From Vanilla planifolia (lineage: Eukaryota > Streptophyta > Magnoliopsida > Asparagales > Orchidaceae), in assembly GCA_023846275.1 (NCBI GenBank), contig JAIUJO010000160.1, positions 743,004 through 807,003 of the forward strand: a DNA stretch of 64,000 bases, given 5' to 3'. The position numbers and the translations under genes are program-made. The notes under the pieces were generated by a model. The model worked only from the letters and a program-made list of their open reading frames with translations. It searched no databases and was not told the origin of the DNA. Below, in pieces: positions 42,121-53,970 of this stretch (positions are counted from its first letter, which is position 1; each line of letters starts with the position of its first letter).

Positions 42121-43050
42121 ATTTTTCTTGTTTGGATTTCAAGGGAGGCATGGTCACAAGATGAAACTTAAATAAGTTGATGAATAGGCACCTGAAGAGT
42201 GTAGCCTATGGCTTAATTTAACTTAACATAGAAAAGCCTATTAGATCTGGATATAGCAAGAATTGATAGATTGAGAGCTTCTTTTTGATTCCATAATTGT
42301 TGATGCATAGTCTTTCTTTGTTGGTGGAGTGATTTTGCCTGTATAATTTAGTGAAGAAATAAGACCTGAACTTGCTAAAGTTTATGGTAGCCACATGCCA
42401 CCATTGGGTTTTGAGGGAGCATGATTGCCAAGTTGAAACTTAAATAAAATGTGAAAGGAAAACACAAGGAGTAGAGAAGTTGAGCATGTACCATAATTTA
42501 GCTCAACACATGCAAACTTATCAGGTCCAGACATAAGAAGGATTGATAGATTAAGAGCCCTTTGTTGACTTCATTTGTGATGGTGCATTGTCGTTCTCCA
42601 TTTTTTGAGACATTTTTTTGGTTAAGTTTGTTAACAAATAGGTCCTCAACTTGCTAACAAGCTATGTGGTGTGCAAGCCCTGTGACCAAAGTTTTATAGA
42701 AACTATGGTAGGTTAGGCCATACAAGTTTGAGGTAATAATTGATCTATGATGCTCTTATATATTTTATGTTGAACATACAATGCATTGATGTATTAACTT
42801 AATACATTACCTTGGTTAAAAGGTCTAGATAATCTATAAAAATTCCATTGCGATAGGGATAGATCAATGTAATTGTTAGTCTTTAATGAGAAATTCCTAG
42901 TAAGTGTTAATCTTTGCTCATATTGATTAAATACTTGTCTTTTGAAAATAGTACTTGTTGCTTTTACCAGTTGAATGGTCCAGTGAAGTATTCAAATTGA
43001 TGTTCTGTGGATCATCTCTCAAGACATCTAATGTTGGAATTTGTTCACTT
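42121..43050 (+). pseudogene. 18S rRNA pseudogene, 3' half with internal duplication
   Basis: Sequence from the 'gggaggcatggtcacaag' point to near the 18S 3' end. Part a1 (about 42,121-42,402) runs from that point to the 'gacctgaacttgctaaag' region. Part a2 (42,403-43,050) starts again at almost the same 18S position ('attgggttttgagggagc') and continues to near the 3' end. Anchors in a2 are 'aggtccagacataagaagga' near 42,525, 'gtttgaggtaataattgatc' near 42,727, 'gggatagatcaatgtaattg' near 42,858 and 'gttgaatggtccagtgaagt' near 42,970. LINE-1 lies to its left. On the right, external spacer follows directly: ITS1, 5.8S, ITS2 and 25S of this unit are absent. Confidence 0.93.
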
Positions 43051-44116
43051 TAATAGGGACTTGACTTTTTGCAATGTAGCACTATCACACCTTGCTTGTC
43101 AGTCTGGCCTTTGTTTTGTGCACTTTTTTCTCAAGAAATAGTGAAGCTTCAATGGTGCAATTTTTGCTTAGCAATGTCTTATTTTAACATGTTGATGCCT
43201 CTGAATGGTTTAGCACGTGGTGTTAAGCAATGCCCCCACGTTGTCTTTCGATGCATGCAGTAGGGCTGGCCCAACAAGTTGGACCTATTAGTGTTGGAAT
43301 TGCAACATTTTTTAGTGATTAGCATAGCTTTTCTTGGTGGTTAGAGAACTTTTGAGCTTGCAATTTTCTTGCAATATTGACATTGATATAGGACAAAGCA
43401 TTTTGTAATTATATGAGTTTTCTCAACATCTTTAATTTGGCATGTGTACTAATTTTTAACTATTTTAGTTATTGTTTAAATTGTTCATGCCAATATAGAT
43501 CATTTGTACGATAGTATCCCCTTTCTAGGGATTGTTGATACTTATGCCATGTGTGTGCTAGCCAAGGCCTTCATCCTTAGTTGATCTCTTTATGATTCTT
43601 TTTGTATACTTTTGAAGCTCTTTGGGCTAATGAAATTAAATTGGAATGAGACTCTTTTGCTCAAGAGATGTTTTTTGTGGTGTTGTATCTTATGCTTGGC
43701 TACTTTCTAGTATTGTTTGTCATTTGGTGTAGGGCTTTATCATGTATTCAAACCTTCTTAAAGAGAAAGTTCATATGTTGCTTACTTTTCTATTGGATGG
43801 GTTAGTTCCAATCACTTATTTCATTGACACAACACTTCTCTCATGTTGGAACTATAGGCACTCCATTTCTCCATTGAACATATTATTTTTCTTGCTATTG
43901 TGTCGACACAATCGAGGAAATCACTCAATTTTAATCATCATTCTCTTCTGTGGAGGGTTGTCATCAAAGAATGCTATCGTGAAGAAGCAATGTTTAGGAA
44001 CTTGGGGGATGGTATCCCAACTTGGGATCATTCTCTCTTCCTTTATGCTATATCACCAAACATGTTAAATGTTATAACTATATGAGGTGTTGCCAAGTGC
44101 CTTATCTTTATATTTA
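43051..44116 (+). other. rDNA external transcribed spacer remnant (copy 1)
   Basis: About 1.05 kb directly upstream of an 18S 5' end, so in the position of the 5' ETS/IGS. It is clearly homologous to 48,490-49,582, which lies upstream of the next 18S 5' end. Shared blocks include 'aaccttcttaaagag' (43,750 and 49,222), 'gttcatatgtt' and 'gaatgctat' (43,969 and 49,435). Plus-strand open frames at 43,742-44,068 and neighbours overlap this spacer and are not supported as genes, because the homologous copy does not keep the frame. Confidence 0.8.
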
Positions 44117-44884
44117 TTCTTGGTTGACCTTCATAGTAGTACTTGTCTTAAAGAGTATGCCATGCATGTGTAAGTATGAACAATTTACAAACGCCAAACA
44201 ATGAATAGCTCAATAAATCAGTTATTATTTATTTTGTGATACATGCTACTTGGATAACTATAGTAATTTTAAGGCTAATATAAGCATCAAACTTGGACTT
44301 TTATAACGGATGCATTTGTTAGGTAAAAGCTTGATGCATCCTATCTCTCGACACCTTAAAGATTCATGACACCTTATTAGATTGCATGGCCTCTATGTTT
44401 GTAAAGCATCATTCAAATTTCTTCTCTCTACTTTGTATTGTAGGATATGGGCCTACCATGCTGGTGATGGGTGATGGAGAATTAGGATTGGATTTCATAA
44501 AGGGAGCCTATAAAATGGCAATCACATCCATGGAAGGTAGCAAGTACACAAATTACTTAATCCTAACATAAGATAATGATAATAAATAAAAATATCAAGC
44601 TCCATGAGTCTAATAATTACAATGAGTTTTTAATCTAAATCCCTTAATGAGGATCCATTGGAAGGCATTTATGGTGCTAGGGATGTTTTCATTTGAAAGG
44701 TGAAACATTGCAAAAACATTTGGCAAGGATTTTTTCATTAATCAATAATGAAAATTTGTGGCTGAAAGGCTAATAGTTACCATCCTATTCTCAACCGTAA
44801 ATAATATTATTGAAAAATTGGAAGATGTCACACTTTAGAATCAATATGCACTTTATGAGAAATCAAAGTGTTTGGGCTCCTATG
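44117..44884 (+). pseudogene. 18S rRNA pseudogene, 5' half (copy b)
   Basis: Starts at the true 18S 5' end ('ttcttggttgacc' for TACCTGGTTGATCC). Anchors are 'gccatgcatgtgtaagtatg' at 44,159, 'gtgatgggtgatggagaatt' near 44,464, 'aatcccttaatgaggatcca' at 44,637, 'catttggcaagg' near 44,717 and 'atgagaaatcaaagtgtttg' near 44,853. About 390 bp, including the central pseudoknot and V4 region, are missing at about 44,673. Similarity fades at 'tttgggctcc' (near 44,880), essentially the same 18S position at which copy c is interrupted. LINE sequence is recognisable from about 45,040. Confidence 0.93.
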
Positions 44885-46060
44885 GACTTCTCATAAGCTA
44901 TATTTTTTTGTCCTCTATCACATTACATCCTTATGGACATAACACCAACATCTTGATCCCTCTTGCTGATAGCTAGGAGCAAGTAAGAGGCTATAGCTTC
45001 ATGCATCCACCTCTCTTTTTAAATCATGCTATCAATGATCCATGGTTATACAATACTAAGTAACTTACATGTATGTGATGCACAACATGAGATATAGAAG
45101 GTATAGATTGTAATAAAATACTTGGATCTTAATGTTTATACCCATAACCTGTCATATCAATCCATAACCTAACTACAACGCTTTATTATAAGTGTTAGTT
45201 ATCAGGTCAATCAACTGTGCACTCTATGTCCTCCATACTCCTTAAGAAAACTTATTGATTCCTATTAGGCATATTGCAGTGTGTTGCTAACATTAGAACT
45301 ACTCCACAAGTACCCATGCATTAATATTTCCAACTTAGTGATAATGTCACCTAGGATTAAGTATTAGGCTAAGTAATATAATAGAATAGTAGCTAACACT
45401 AAGTTGATCATGACAATATGTCTTGCCATTCATAAAGACTTGGTCATCTACCTTAACATAAAGTTTTTAACTTAATCAATATCAAATTTGAAGTAGTAGT
45501 TTTGCTTAGATATTTCAATTTTACAACATGACTGATATGTAAATTTTCTACTATCTTCTTCCTTCACTTTCATTCCATCCCCTTGCTAAATAATAATATG
45601 GATTTATTTAGACTAAGCATCTAATCAAAATGTTGCTCATATAGCTTCATAATGTCTTGAATGATCTTTCCTATAACACAAATCGTTGATGCATAAATCA
45701 TGACGTGATCAGCATATGGAAGGTGTGTAATTATTAGGGAGAATGGCCATTCCTAATCTCAATAGAGGTAGCTTACTGCACCTAGAATAGAATAAGTTGA
45801 GTGAAATACACATGCACAATGGTAAAAGGTAGGGTGAATGTGAAAACCTTTACCTAAGACCCCATCAGCTTCAATCCACTTAGGGTAAATACCATTAAAC
45901 ATAATCCTAAATCTTAATTTATTGATGCATGACTCAATCCATTAACACCAAAGATTCAGGAACCATGAATGCTTTAGCATATCAAGCAAAAATTTATAGT
46001 TGTACTTATCATTAATCTTGTCTTTGTCTAACTTTACTATCACTAAACCATTTCGAGATG
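44885..46060 (-). mobile_element. LINE-1b, truncated at both ends (RT region)
   Basis: The minus strand carries part of an ORF2 related to LINE-1 and LINE-5. An RT block 'KLDKDKINDKYNYKFLLDML' lies near 46,040-45,975, where L1 elements have the LDxxKAYDxVxWxFL motif. The catalytic box is at 45,716-45,705 and now reads YADH. The thumb lies at about 45,480-45,250. A stretch near 45,057-45,090 ('cttacatgtatgtgatgcac') matches LINE-5 near 62,845. The RNase H and 3' end are missing on the left and the endonuclease on the right. The first 150 bp or so (44,885-45,040) are unassigned. Confidence 0.8.
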
Positions 46061-47252
46061 AAGATAAATTCCAACAAGCAGCCATTTCTTGTGCCAAAAC
46101 TACTCAAGGTACTTATGCACATAGAGTTGGTTGATGCATGTCAACTAGCAGAAAAATTTGGAGCAACTCCAATGAGGCCCTTTTCTTAGTGTTGAATAAT
46201 TGTCTCAGAATTAGTAAAAACATGAGGAATCTAACTATTTTGTTATAATTGCACATTGAGATGGGCTTTAAAGATGTTCATGGAATGAGATTTCTTCATA
46301 GTGCTCTAAATATTAAAGTGAAAATATTTGACAAATCACAAATAAACAATGGGAGCCACCATGACTATCTTAAGGTAGAAAAACACATCATCATCTAATT
46401 TGACATGCACATGAATGGATTAATTAAGATTTGTGCTACCCTTGTCAACTATCTAGTAGAGCACATTGTTAAGTGGGAGATTGATTGTGATGGAACTTCT
46501 ATTAAATGATAATGAAGGCATCCTAACTTGATCAATGAGAAAAAAAATCATGCGGAACAAAAGGTTAAAATCTCATGTGATTCTAATTTCTAGTGTGAAT
46601 ACAAACCATGAAAGCAAGGCCTATCAATCCTTTAGGAATTCAAAATTTGAAGCTAAAGGTGATAGAAAAGTTATCATAATGGTAACTAGTTTGTAGTTGC
46701 CAGGCTTTCATAGCAATGTAGCTTTTTTATCTTTTGATGTTGGCTTTTCCTATCATTGTGAAGAACAATTCCTGAAATGTTGGCTTTTTCACCCTCCAAT
46801 TAAGAATGTGCACTAGGTTTGGACCACTATGAGAGAAGTTAGTTTTACCTGATTGATGAATGTGTCATCATAACAACTAATCTGGTATTAAAGAAACTAT
46901 TAATTCACACAATTATTCATTACACTTGGCTTAAAAGCCGATTGTGTGAAGTTGTGTTGTGTAGGATTATAACTAAAGGTCTTTAAGTAGAATCCAATCT
47001 TAAATGTGATGCTTAGGCCCTTTGTTCACTTATTAGCAAATAGTAATGGCTTCGTAGCCCATGGGTACATGACCATGGGCTCACCCTATGTTTTAGAAAG
47101 TTAGCACTATAAGAAATGGCAATTAAGCATGAACAATGGGTAGAATCCCTTGTAGATGACATAAATTTGCAACAAGGGATTGTAAGTGGTACAATAGCCT
47201 CACTACAATGATTCATTGAGATCCTACCATTTGTTGTAGTATATTCATCCCC
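46061..47252 (+). pseudogene. 25S rRNA pseudogene, 3' portion with true 3' end (copy b)
   Basis: Starts somewhat further upstream than copy a. Anchors are 'actactcaaggtactta' near 46,099, 'tgttgaataattgtctcaga' near 46,191, 'tgactatcttaaggtag' near 46,362, 'catgaatggattaa' near 46,411, 'tgcggaacaaaaggttaaaa' at 46,551, 'ttgatgttggcttttcctat' near 46,733 and the sarcin-ricin region as 'ctggtattaaagaaac' near 46,891. The tail 'gggtagaatcccttg', 'gggattgtaagtggtacaat' and 'gattcattgagatcct' matches the plant 25S 3' terminus, ending about 47,252. It is heavily decayed by C-to-T and G-to-A changes and lacks the 5' two thirds. Confidence 0.95.
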
Positions 47253-49582
47253 TTCAAGACATCAACATCCTAAAAGTTTCAAAACACACCTTGCTCACTT
47301 GTAGGCTTGCTTGCTTGCTTACTCTTTTGCTTACTCTAAATGCTCTATTTATTCTAATATTTCATGTAGAAGATGAAGTTGTAATTTGTTTGATACTTTG
47401 TATGAAACTTTTTGTGGTACTAAAAGATTCATGTCGTACCCCTTGGAGGCTTGTCTAGGTGTAATGTTAAAATGCCTCACAATGTTTCTGGAAAACTTTG
47501 ATGGTGCAATGTAGGAATTATAGTATTTTCCTCTTTCTACAAATTGTAATGTTCCATTGAGACCCAACCTTGTGTCATAGTTGATTGATCACCACAAACC
47601 TAAAGCCATCACATAGGGTTGAAAAATTTCCCTCCATTACTCACACACTTTATTAAAGTAGCCTATTATGGTTCTATGTATGGCAAAAAGTTTCACTTTT
47701 TATACATTATTCATTACTTCTCATTACATGGGTATGGCGGTGGTGTCACTCTATTGGGAGATTTGTCTTCTTCCTTTATAGAATTGTTGCAAATTGCAAT
47801 CTACAAGGGGTAATTTTTGCCACAGTATGGCTCACAACAAACTATAACATAGTGTTGTAATTTGTATAGGGTTTTGTGAATGCATGTCTATGGCCCAAGC
47901 CATGAGCTGAGGTTGTTTTGCTCATGGAAAAGTAACCTTTTTTGGAGATTTTACATTGCCAGTAGTTGGATAAAGGATAAGGTGGTACCCTTCTTGTAGA
48001 CTTCCCCTTTCATAGAATTATTGCAATATGAAATCCACAAGGGGCAATGCATAGCAAAATTTGACCCATAATGAACTCAGAATTGGATGGTGCAATATGT
48101 GCTAGACTTTGTTCATGGTATGCCACATTAGTTGCAAACTACCAAAGCTACAAGTAAGGCAAAGCACTTGGTGCATTGCAACATCAACATTATTCATGTT
48201 GTGGAAAAAAATCAACTTGTGCCTTATGATAACTTATTTCTATGTTGACTGGGATACTTGTTTATTTTTGAAGTTCTGCTCTTCACCCTCTACATTGTGA
48301 ATTGTGGTGTGTAATTTTACTCATGTTGTAGTGACATTTTTTTTCTTCCATGTGTGCAATGTAGTGTCCTTCTTATCCATGCCCCAGTCCTTTCTAGTGT
48401 TACATGTGGTGGTATTCAATTGTTTGGTGTGGTGGCTTTCTTGACACACTTCATTTTGTGCCTGAAATGTGTTACTCTTTTCAACAGTTGTCATCGTTTA
48501 GGACTGCTAATGGAGGAATGAGGTGCCATTTTAATTGGGACTTGACTTGGTGTCATATCTAATTATCAAACCTTCTTTGCCACTTTGTATTTTGTTTGGT
48601 GTGGTATTTTCCTGTGTCGAGTTAAAACTTTAGTGGTGCAAAGTTCACGCAACCATTTGTTTGTTGAGCTTATTGTTGGCTCTACATTATGTGGCTTATA
48701 GTGTCAAGCCTCACTTGCATGTTGTGTCTTCGTATGCATGTGGGGGCCCAACAAATGCGACTTGTTAGTTCTGGAATTGCAAATTTTTAAAGTGATTAAC
48801 ATGATGTTTCTTGGTGGTTGGCCATGTTTTGAGCACATAGTTTGCTTGGTTTCCTTTTGTTGTCTTTGAGAAAAATTTTTGTAGATATGTAAGTTATGAT
48901 AAATATCTTCAATTAAAAAGGGATAATTTTTTTTGTCCTTTTAATGGTTCGTGCATGCCATTATGGATCATTTGTATGCTTATGCCACTTTTCTAATGCT
49001 TGTTTCATTTCAGACCAATTGGGTGCTAGTCTTGGCCGTCATCCTTAATTAGACCCTTTATGCTTCTTATTGTATATCTTTGAAGCTATTTGGGCTATAG
49101 AATTGTATTGGATTGAGACCTCTTTTGCACAATAGATGTTTTTTGTGATGCTACTTCTTATGACTTCGTTACCTCTTCGTATGGTCGTGCATTATGTGCA
49201 AGGCTTTGCCATGTAATTGAACCTTCTTAAAGAGGAGGTTCATATGTTTCCTACTTTTTTATTAGATGGATAGGTTCCATTAAATTATTTTGTTAACAAC
49301 ACACTTCTCCTATGAGGAATTGTTATAATTCTATAATGCTATTGAATGTATAATCATCCCTGCTAACATGTTGGTTTTTCTTGGAAATTACACTTTTTGT
49401 TATTCACTCTTCACCATGAATGGTTGTCATCGAAGAATGCTATTATCAAAAGGCAATGTTTTGAAATTGAAGGTATGGCATCTCAACATTGGATCATTCA
49501 CTCTTCCATTATGGAGCATTGCCAGACATGAACATATCAATAATCACAAGAAGTGATATTACGGAATTTAATTTTTTGTTGA
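47253..49582 (+). other. rDNA intergenic spacer remnant (3' ETS, IGS, 5' ETS)
   Basis: The 2.3 kb between a 25S 3' end and an 18S 5' end, hence by position an intergenic spacer. From about 48,490 to the end it aligns with the spacer before 18S copy b, which supports this. It contains a two-copy subrepeat near 47,735-48,150. I could not point to a convincing Pol I start site; the TATA-like and G-rich context has been blurred by decay. Several short open frames in it, such as 48,109-48,300 and 49,368-49,556, are not preserved in the sister spacer. Confidence 0.82.
47735..48150 (+). repeat. IGS subrepeat, two diverged copies about 234 bp apart
   Basis: The block 'atagaattgttgcaaat', 'tgcaatctacaagggg' and 'taat' (47,778-47,814) recurs as 'atagaattattgcaat', 'gaaatccacaagggg' and 'caat' (48,013-48,048). 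The shared 'acaagggg' is offset by 234 bp. Subrepeats of this size class are usual in plant rDNA spacers. Confidence 0.75.
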
Positions 49583-50635
49583 TACCTAATTGATCCTATC
49601 AATAATCATATTTTTTTCTCAAAGATTAAGCCATGCATGTGCATGAATGAATAATTTTAGACTATAAAGCTTTTAATGGTTGATTAATCAATTATAGTTT
49701 TCCTGATGGTAAATGTTGCTCAAATAACCATTATAATTCCAGGGCTAATATATGCATTAAACCCTATCATTTGGATGGGTAGCATTTATATTCACTCACC
49801 TCGTTAACATTTTAAGTTGATTTGGTAAAATGCATGACTTTTATGCTAATGAAAATCATTCAAATTTCTTGCATATAAATGTTTGATGGTTGGATTTGGG
49901 CCTACAATAGTGGTGACATATGATAGAGAATTTGGGTTCAATTTTTTAGAGGGAGCCTAACAGATGATTGTCACATCCAACGAATTTCTAAGCACACAAA
50001 TTACCTAATTTACACATAAGAAGGTAGTGAATATATAATAATAGTGGGCTCCATGAATTTGTAATTAAAATGAGTACAATATATATCCCTTAAAGAGAGT
50101 CTATTAGAGGCAAAGGCTGGTACTTGTAACCAGGGTATATTCAACTCCAGTAGTATATATTTAAGTTTTTGTAGTTAAGGTCATAGTTGGACCTTTGTTT
50201 GGGTCTATTAGTTAGTCCTTTTTTAATTGGACCACCCCTCCTGCTCCTTTTTTTGATGATGTGTCTAGCCTTAGCTTGTTGGTCACTCCTTAAACATCAT
50301 TACTTTGAGAAAATTAGGGTGCTCAAAGGAAGTCAGACTCTTGACACATTAGCATGGGATGTCATCATAGAATTTTGATCCTATTGTGTTGCATTTGAGA
50401 AAAGTGAATGCCATGACCATTCACAATTCATATTTGGAGATGCAATTCTTTCATTTATGTGAGATAAATCACCATCTTGCTAATGATGTTTTCATTAATC
50501 AAGAATGAATATTTGGTCTGAAGATAATCAGATCTCATCCATGTGTCCACCACAAATGATGTCAACCAAGGATAAATGAAAGTTTCTCCTTGTACTCCAA
50601 TGGTACCTTATGTGAAATCAAAGTCTTTGGGTTCC
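49583..50635 (+). pseudogene. 18S rRNA pseudogene, complete 5' half (copy c)
   Basis: Runs from the 18S 5' end ('tacctaattgatcc') with no large gap to 'aagtctttgggttcc'. Anchors are 'aagattaagccatgcatgtg' near 49,622, 'atcattcaaatttcttgcat' near 49,856, 'gggcctacaatagtggtgac' near 49,898, 'cattagcatgggatgtcat' near 50,347, 'gatgttttcattaatcaaga' near 50,486 and 'gaaatcaaagtctttgggtt' near 50,614. The plant-type V4 region is recognisable at 50,200-50,300. The 18S homology breaks off sharply after GGTTCC, and the next base begins a LINE 3' end. The 3' half is not found to the right within the window. Confidence 0.96.
50620..50635 (+). other. 18S target site at LINE 3' junction
   Basis: 'aaagtctttgggttcc' is the last intact 18S block before the LINE. 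In functional 18S it continues GGGGGGAGTATGG. Related strings precede other LINE copies: 'tcttttggttcc' at 60,676-60,687, 'ggttc' at 57,351 and 'tttcc' at 63,833. Another, 'cttgtttggatttc', precedes the 18S 3' half near 42,127-42,140. This pattern is what target-site duplications around this 18S position would leave. Confidence 0.6.
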
Positions 50636-50859
50636 TTGATAAAGTAATGGCCAAAGGCCACATCATACAATGCTCAAGGAGGTCGATATATAAAATATTT
50701 AAAAAAGACAAAGTTAAAGTGACCTGGGAAGAGCCATTCCCAAGTCCCAAACAAAATCACACAAAAGTGTGTGATCAACAACCTAATCTATAGCACAATT
50801 ACATTGGTGCTTTATGTGGGATTGTTTCAAGAAGTTCATATTGAGACATATGTATTGAC

Positions 50860-53800
50860 ATTATAGTTAGAATATTGTTTGATTTAGACAAAACTTACTT
50901 GTTAACTATAATAATAGCTATAGTTGAATCTAATTCAATCACCACTATGATGACATATGAACAAAAATTCCTAGAAGTTCCATTGCTTCAGAAAAGCAAA
51001 AATCTCCACCATAAAAGCTAAACAAGAAGCCAAGGTGTCTCTAGTAATAGTACTAGGTTTATGTATGTCATCTCATGCAACGATAACAATTCCAACTTTC
51101 ACATTGTCATGCATAGCTATGTCACAACTAAATTTAATCCAACCCATTGGAGGTCTTTGATATGTTGTAATAAATGGCCCATTAATGCCTACAAAGACCC
51201 ACTTGATGTAATCAAAGACTTGTAGCAAGTAGCTATAATTCAAATGTTTCATTGAGTAGTAAAATTGAATACCTTTTTCCCTTGTGCCTACAAACTCCTA
51301 TCACACCAAAGGTGGACTAATGATAAAGAATCATAGTTGATTGCATCAAAAGTTGTAGTCATTTGCACATTCATACGCATCTATTAAAGGAGCTCAAAGA
51401 AGGATGTGATATCCTTACATTTAATCCCACAAAAAATGAAGCAATCTTTCGCAAAGCTACTTTGACAAGAGTTCTTTCACAATATGGCACTCAAAAAAAA
51501 GTGTGGCAATCCCTCTTATAAAAAGTTCACATATCCCAATCCCTCTTGTAAAAGGTTAGGCGAGTAGGAATTAATTCTAATCTCCAAAGGAAAATGTTTA
51601 CTTGAGATTGCACTTGCACTTTCCAAACTCATGTGACCACTTTCTTTGATGGATTATAGCTCATATACAAGCTATTGTATAGAGTCCATTGTATCCTCTC
51701 CCAAATTGAATTATAGCACATCCATTTCATTTAATTTAGCCCAAGGAGAATACAAAATTTAAAATACCAAATTAAGTAGGAATAACTTCTAAAACATTTT
51801 GTGATCTCAAACCTATGGTCCTTAACTAGCTATATTACAAATGTTATAATCTCCACATCCATGTTAAGGTTGGTTGACCAAGTGGAAATGGGAAGGATTT
51901 TAAGCCAATTACCCAACAAAAGGAAACAAAATTATTCACAACATTCTACCAAACTATATTGTTTGTGGTCAAGAGGGTTGCAATTTTAAGTAAATTGGAT
52001 CTATGAGATGCACTAGAGAGAATATGGAATGTATTATGTGTCATGAAGAATTTGTGGATGAAGGAATAAACCCGCACAAACTCTTCCCAAAAAATAGATC
52101 ACCTATAATGTTTTGCAACCAAAGCTGACCTCCAGTTTCACAAACTATGAAATTCGGGTCCCCTATAATCTTTATACACAGTAATCATTTCCTATGATGG
52201 ATAATGTGTAATCTTATTGTCATTTATCTACTCCATAAGTGACGAGAAACAATTCATTCAACTCTGTAATAGTGTAGCTAAGAATTGATGCGAGAGCTAA
52301 TTAGTAAATAGGAATAATAACAAACACTATGTTAATCATGACAATATGTTTTATCATCAATGGTGACGTTATCATGAATTTTGACACATAGTTTTAACAT
52401 TATTTAAAATGAAATTAAAGCTTTTTTTAATGTTTTGTTGTGGCAATTGGTATTCTTAGATTATTTGATTGAGTAGCATGATGCATATGCAGGTTTCTTA
52501 CAATTTTTTTCGTTACTTAGTAAATCTTGTTGTAGAAGCTAATAAAAAAATTGCTCAAGTTTGGATGCTCTTTGAGCTTCAAGGATGAGTACGACCAGTC
52601 TATAATTCCAACCTTTCGGCATAATGCCATCTTTAAGAAATGTTTCACTATTTTAACAATGTCTACTTATGTGATCTTCTGATAACCATGCACAAACTCA
52701 TATGAGATAACATCCATGCTAAGGAATTTATTTTTTTTTATGGACACTTCCATAGATCTATTCTATCAAAAGCTCGAAAGGTAGAGGAGGCTCACATTGG
52801 ACATGGCTACACCATTGCATGTTGAAAAATTACATAAGAATTTCCTTAATATGTGTTTGGAGGGCACTTGTTCTCCAATGACACTTTGAAGTTTGTGGAT
52901 GTAATTACTCCTCGAAGAAGAGGTATCTATCACTTGAAAAAAACATTTTTTTTATCTCCAAGGGTGGACCAATTAAATTTAGCATGACAACCCCACCATG
53001 CTTCTTCTTAAGCCATGGCTATGTCACAAGAAGCAATACATTTTTTTTGGAAGATCATGTTCCAACTTAGTTAAGTGCTTTGTAGGTCCGTTATGTTGAA
53101 GCTCTTAGATTTATTAATGCAAATGGCGAGGATAATGAGAATGCTTCAAAATTTTTCCACACAACATTTCTTTAATACTGTCAAAGCTCTGCTAAATTTA
53201 ATGGTAGACTATTCATCGATTTCCCCTAATGGCCCTTTTTTAAGCTACATTGTCTACACTAGTTGATTAGGGAAAGTATGACTACATTCATTCAAATTAA
53301 GTTCTTCTTTTAGTTTTTCCTATTAATTTTTTTAAACAGTATAAGTAATACATAGTTTTTTGAGACAATACAAAGGAGATATGTAACAGTGGTACTCAGA
53401 AAGGTTATCATATCATGGACATTTAGAAAGTCCCTATCCAATCTTTCATGGATGCAAGCATTCCTCTCCTTGTTTTGCACCAAGTAAATTTATTCTTAAC
53501 AAAACAAAGGTCATTTAGATAAAAATCATGAATAAGGCTAGAAACTTCATACTGAGACTAGTCACAACTAAATTGTTTCCCTTTATCTTCATTTTAAGCA
53601 AGGAAGGCATTGAAGGCTCCTACAAAAAGTAGTATCCCACAAAGCTTTATAGTATTTTTCAATTTGTTCCAGTTGGTCTGTAGGCTTTATAGTCTTTTGA
53701 AGATACATAACACAACACTTTGAAATCTTATTACTCTCAGATCTTACCTATATACTAACCACCTGTGAGGAGTAATCTACAATCTAAAGCTCGGCCCAAT

Positions 53801-53970
53801 TCCTTCGTAATACTACAATACCATTAGAAAACTTTGTCCAAGATTGAACAAAGTAGTTCCAGTTTCTAACAAAAATTTGATCCACCTCATACCAATTAAT
53901 GGTTTCCACATGAGTTTCCAAAAGAACAACCAATAAAGATCCTATCCTTCCTTGCCAAATGCTACAAGTA
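50860..53970 (-). pseudogene. LINE-2 ORF2 remnant
   Basis: Read from high to low coordinates. The endonuclease is at about 53,970-53,400, with an 'ETHVETINWYEVDQIFVRNW' block near 53,915 and the late endonuclease block near 53,440. The RT N-terminal region carries 'LKDGIMPKGWNYRLVVLI' at about 52,640-52,580. The thumb, with an 'IVMINIVFVIIPIY' block, lies near 52,365-52,300. A zf-RVT-like spacer follows, and RNase H at about 51,180-50,860. Compared with LINE-1, LINE-3 and LINE-5, the RT fingers, palm and YADD box between about 52,440 and 52,560 are missing, a deletion of several hundred bases. The protein would have been a cytoplasmic and nuclear RT/endonuclease of the L1 type; it is no longer coding. 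Confidence 0.82.

Noticed and set aside
43742-44068. 108-codon plus-strand open stretch
   Set aside because: It overlaps rDNA external spacer, and the homologous stretch near 49,220-49,560 does not keep the frame.
34906-50635. rRNA stretches considered as functional or organellar rRNA genes
   Set aside because: They match nuclear cytosolic 18S and 25S, but large parts are missing and conserved helices carry many changes, so they are pseudogene fragments.
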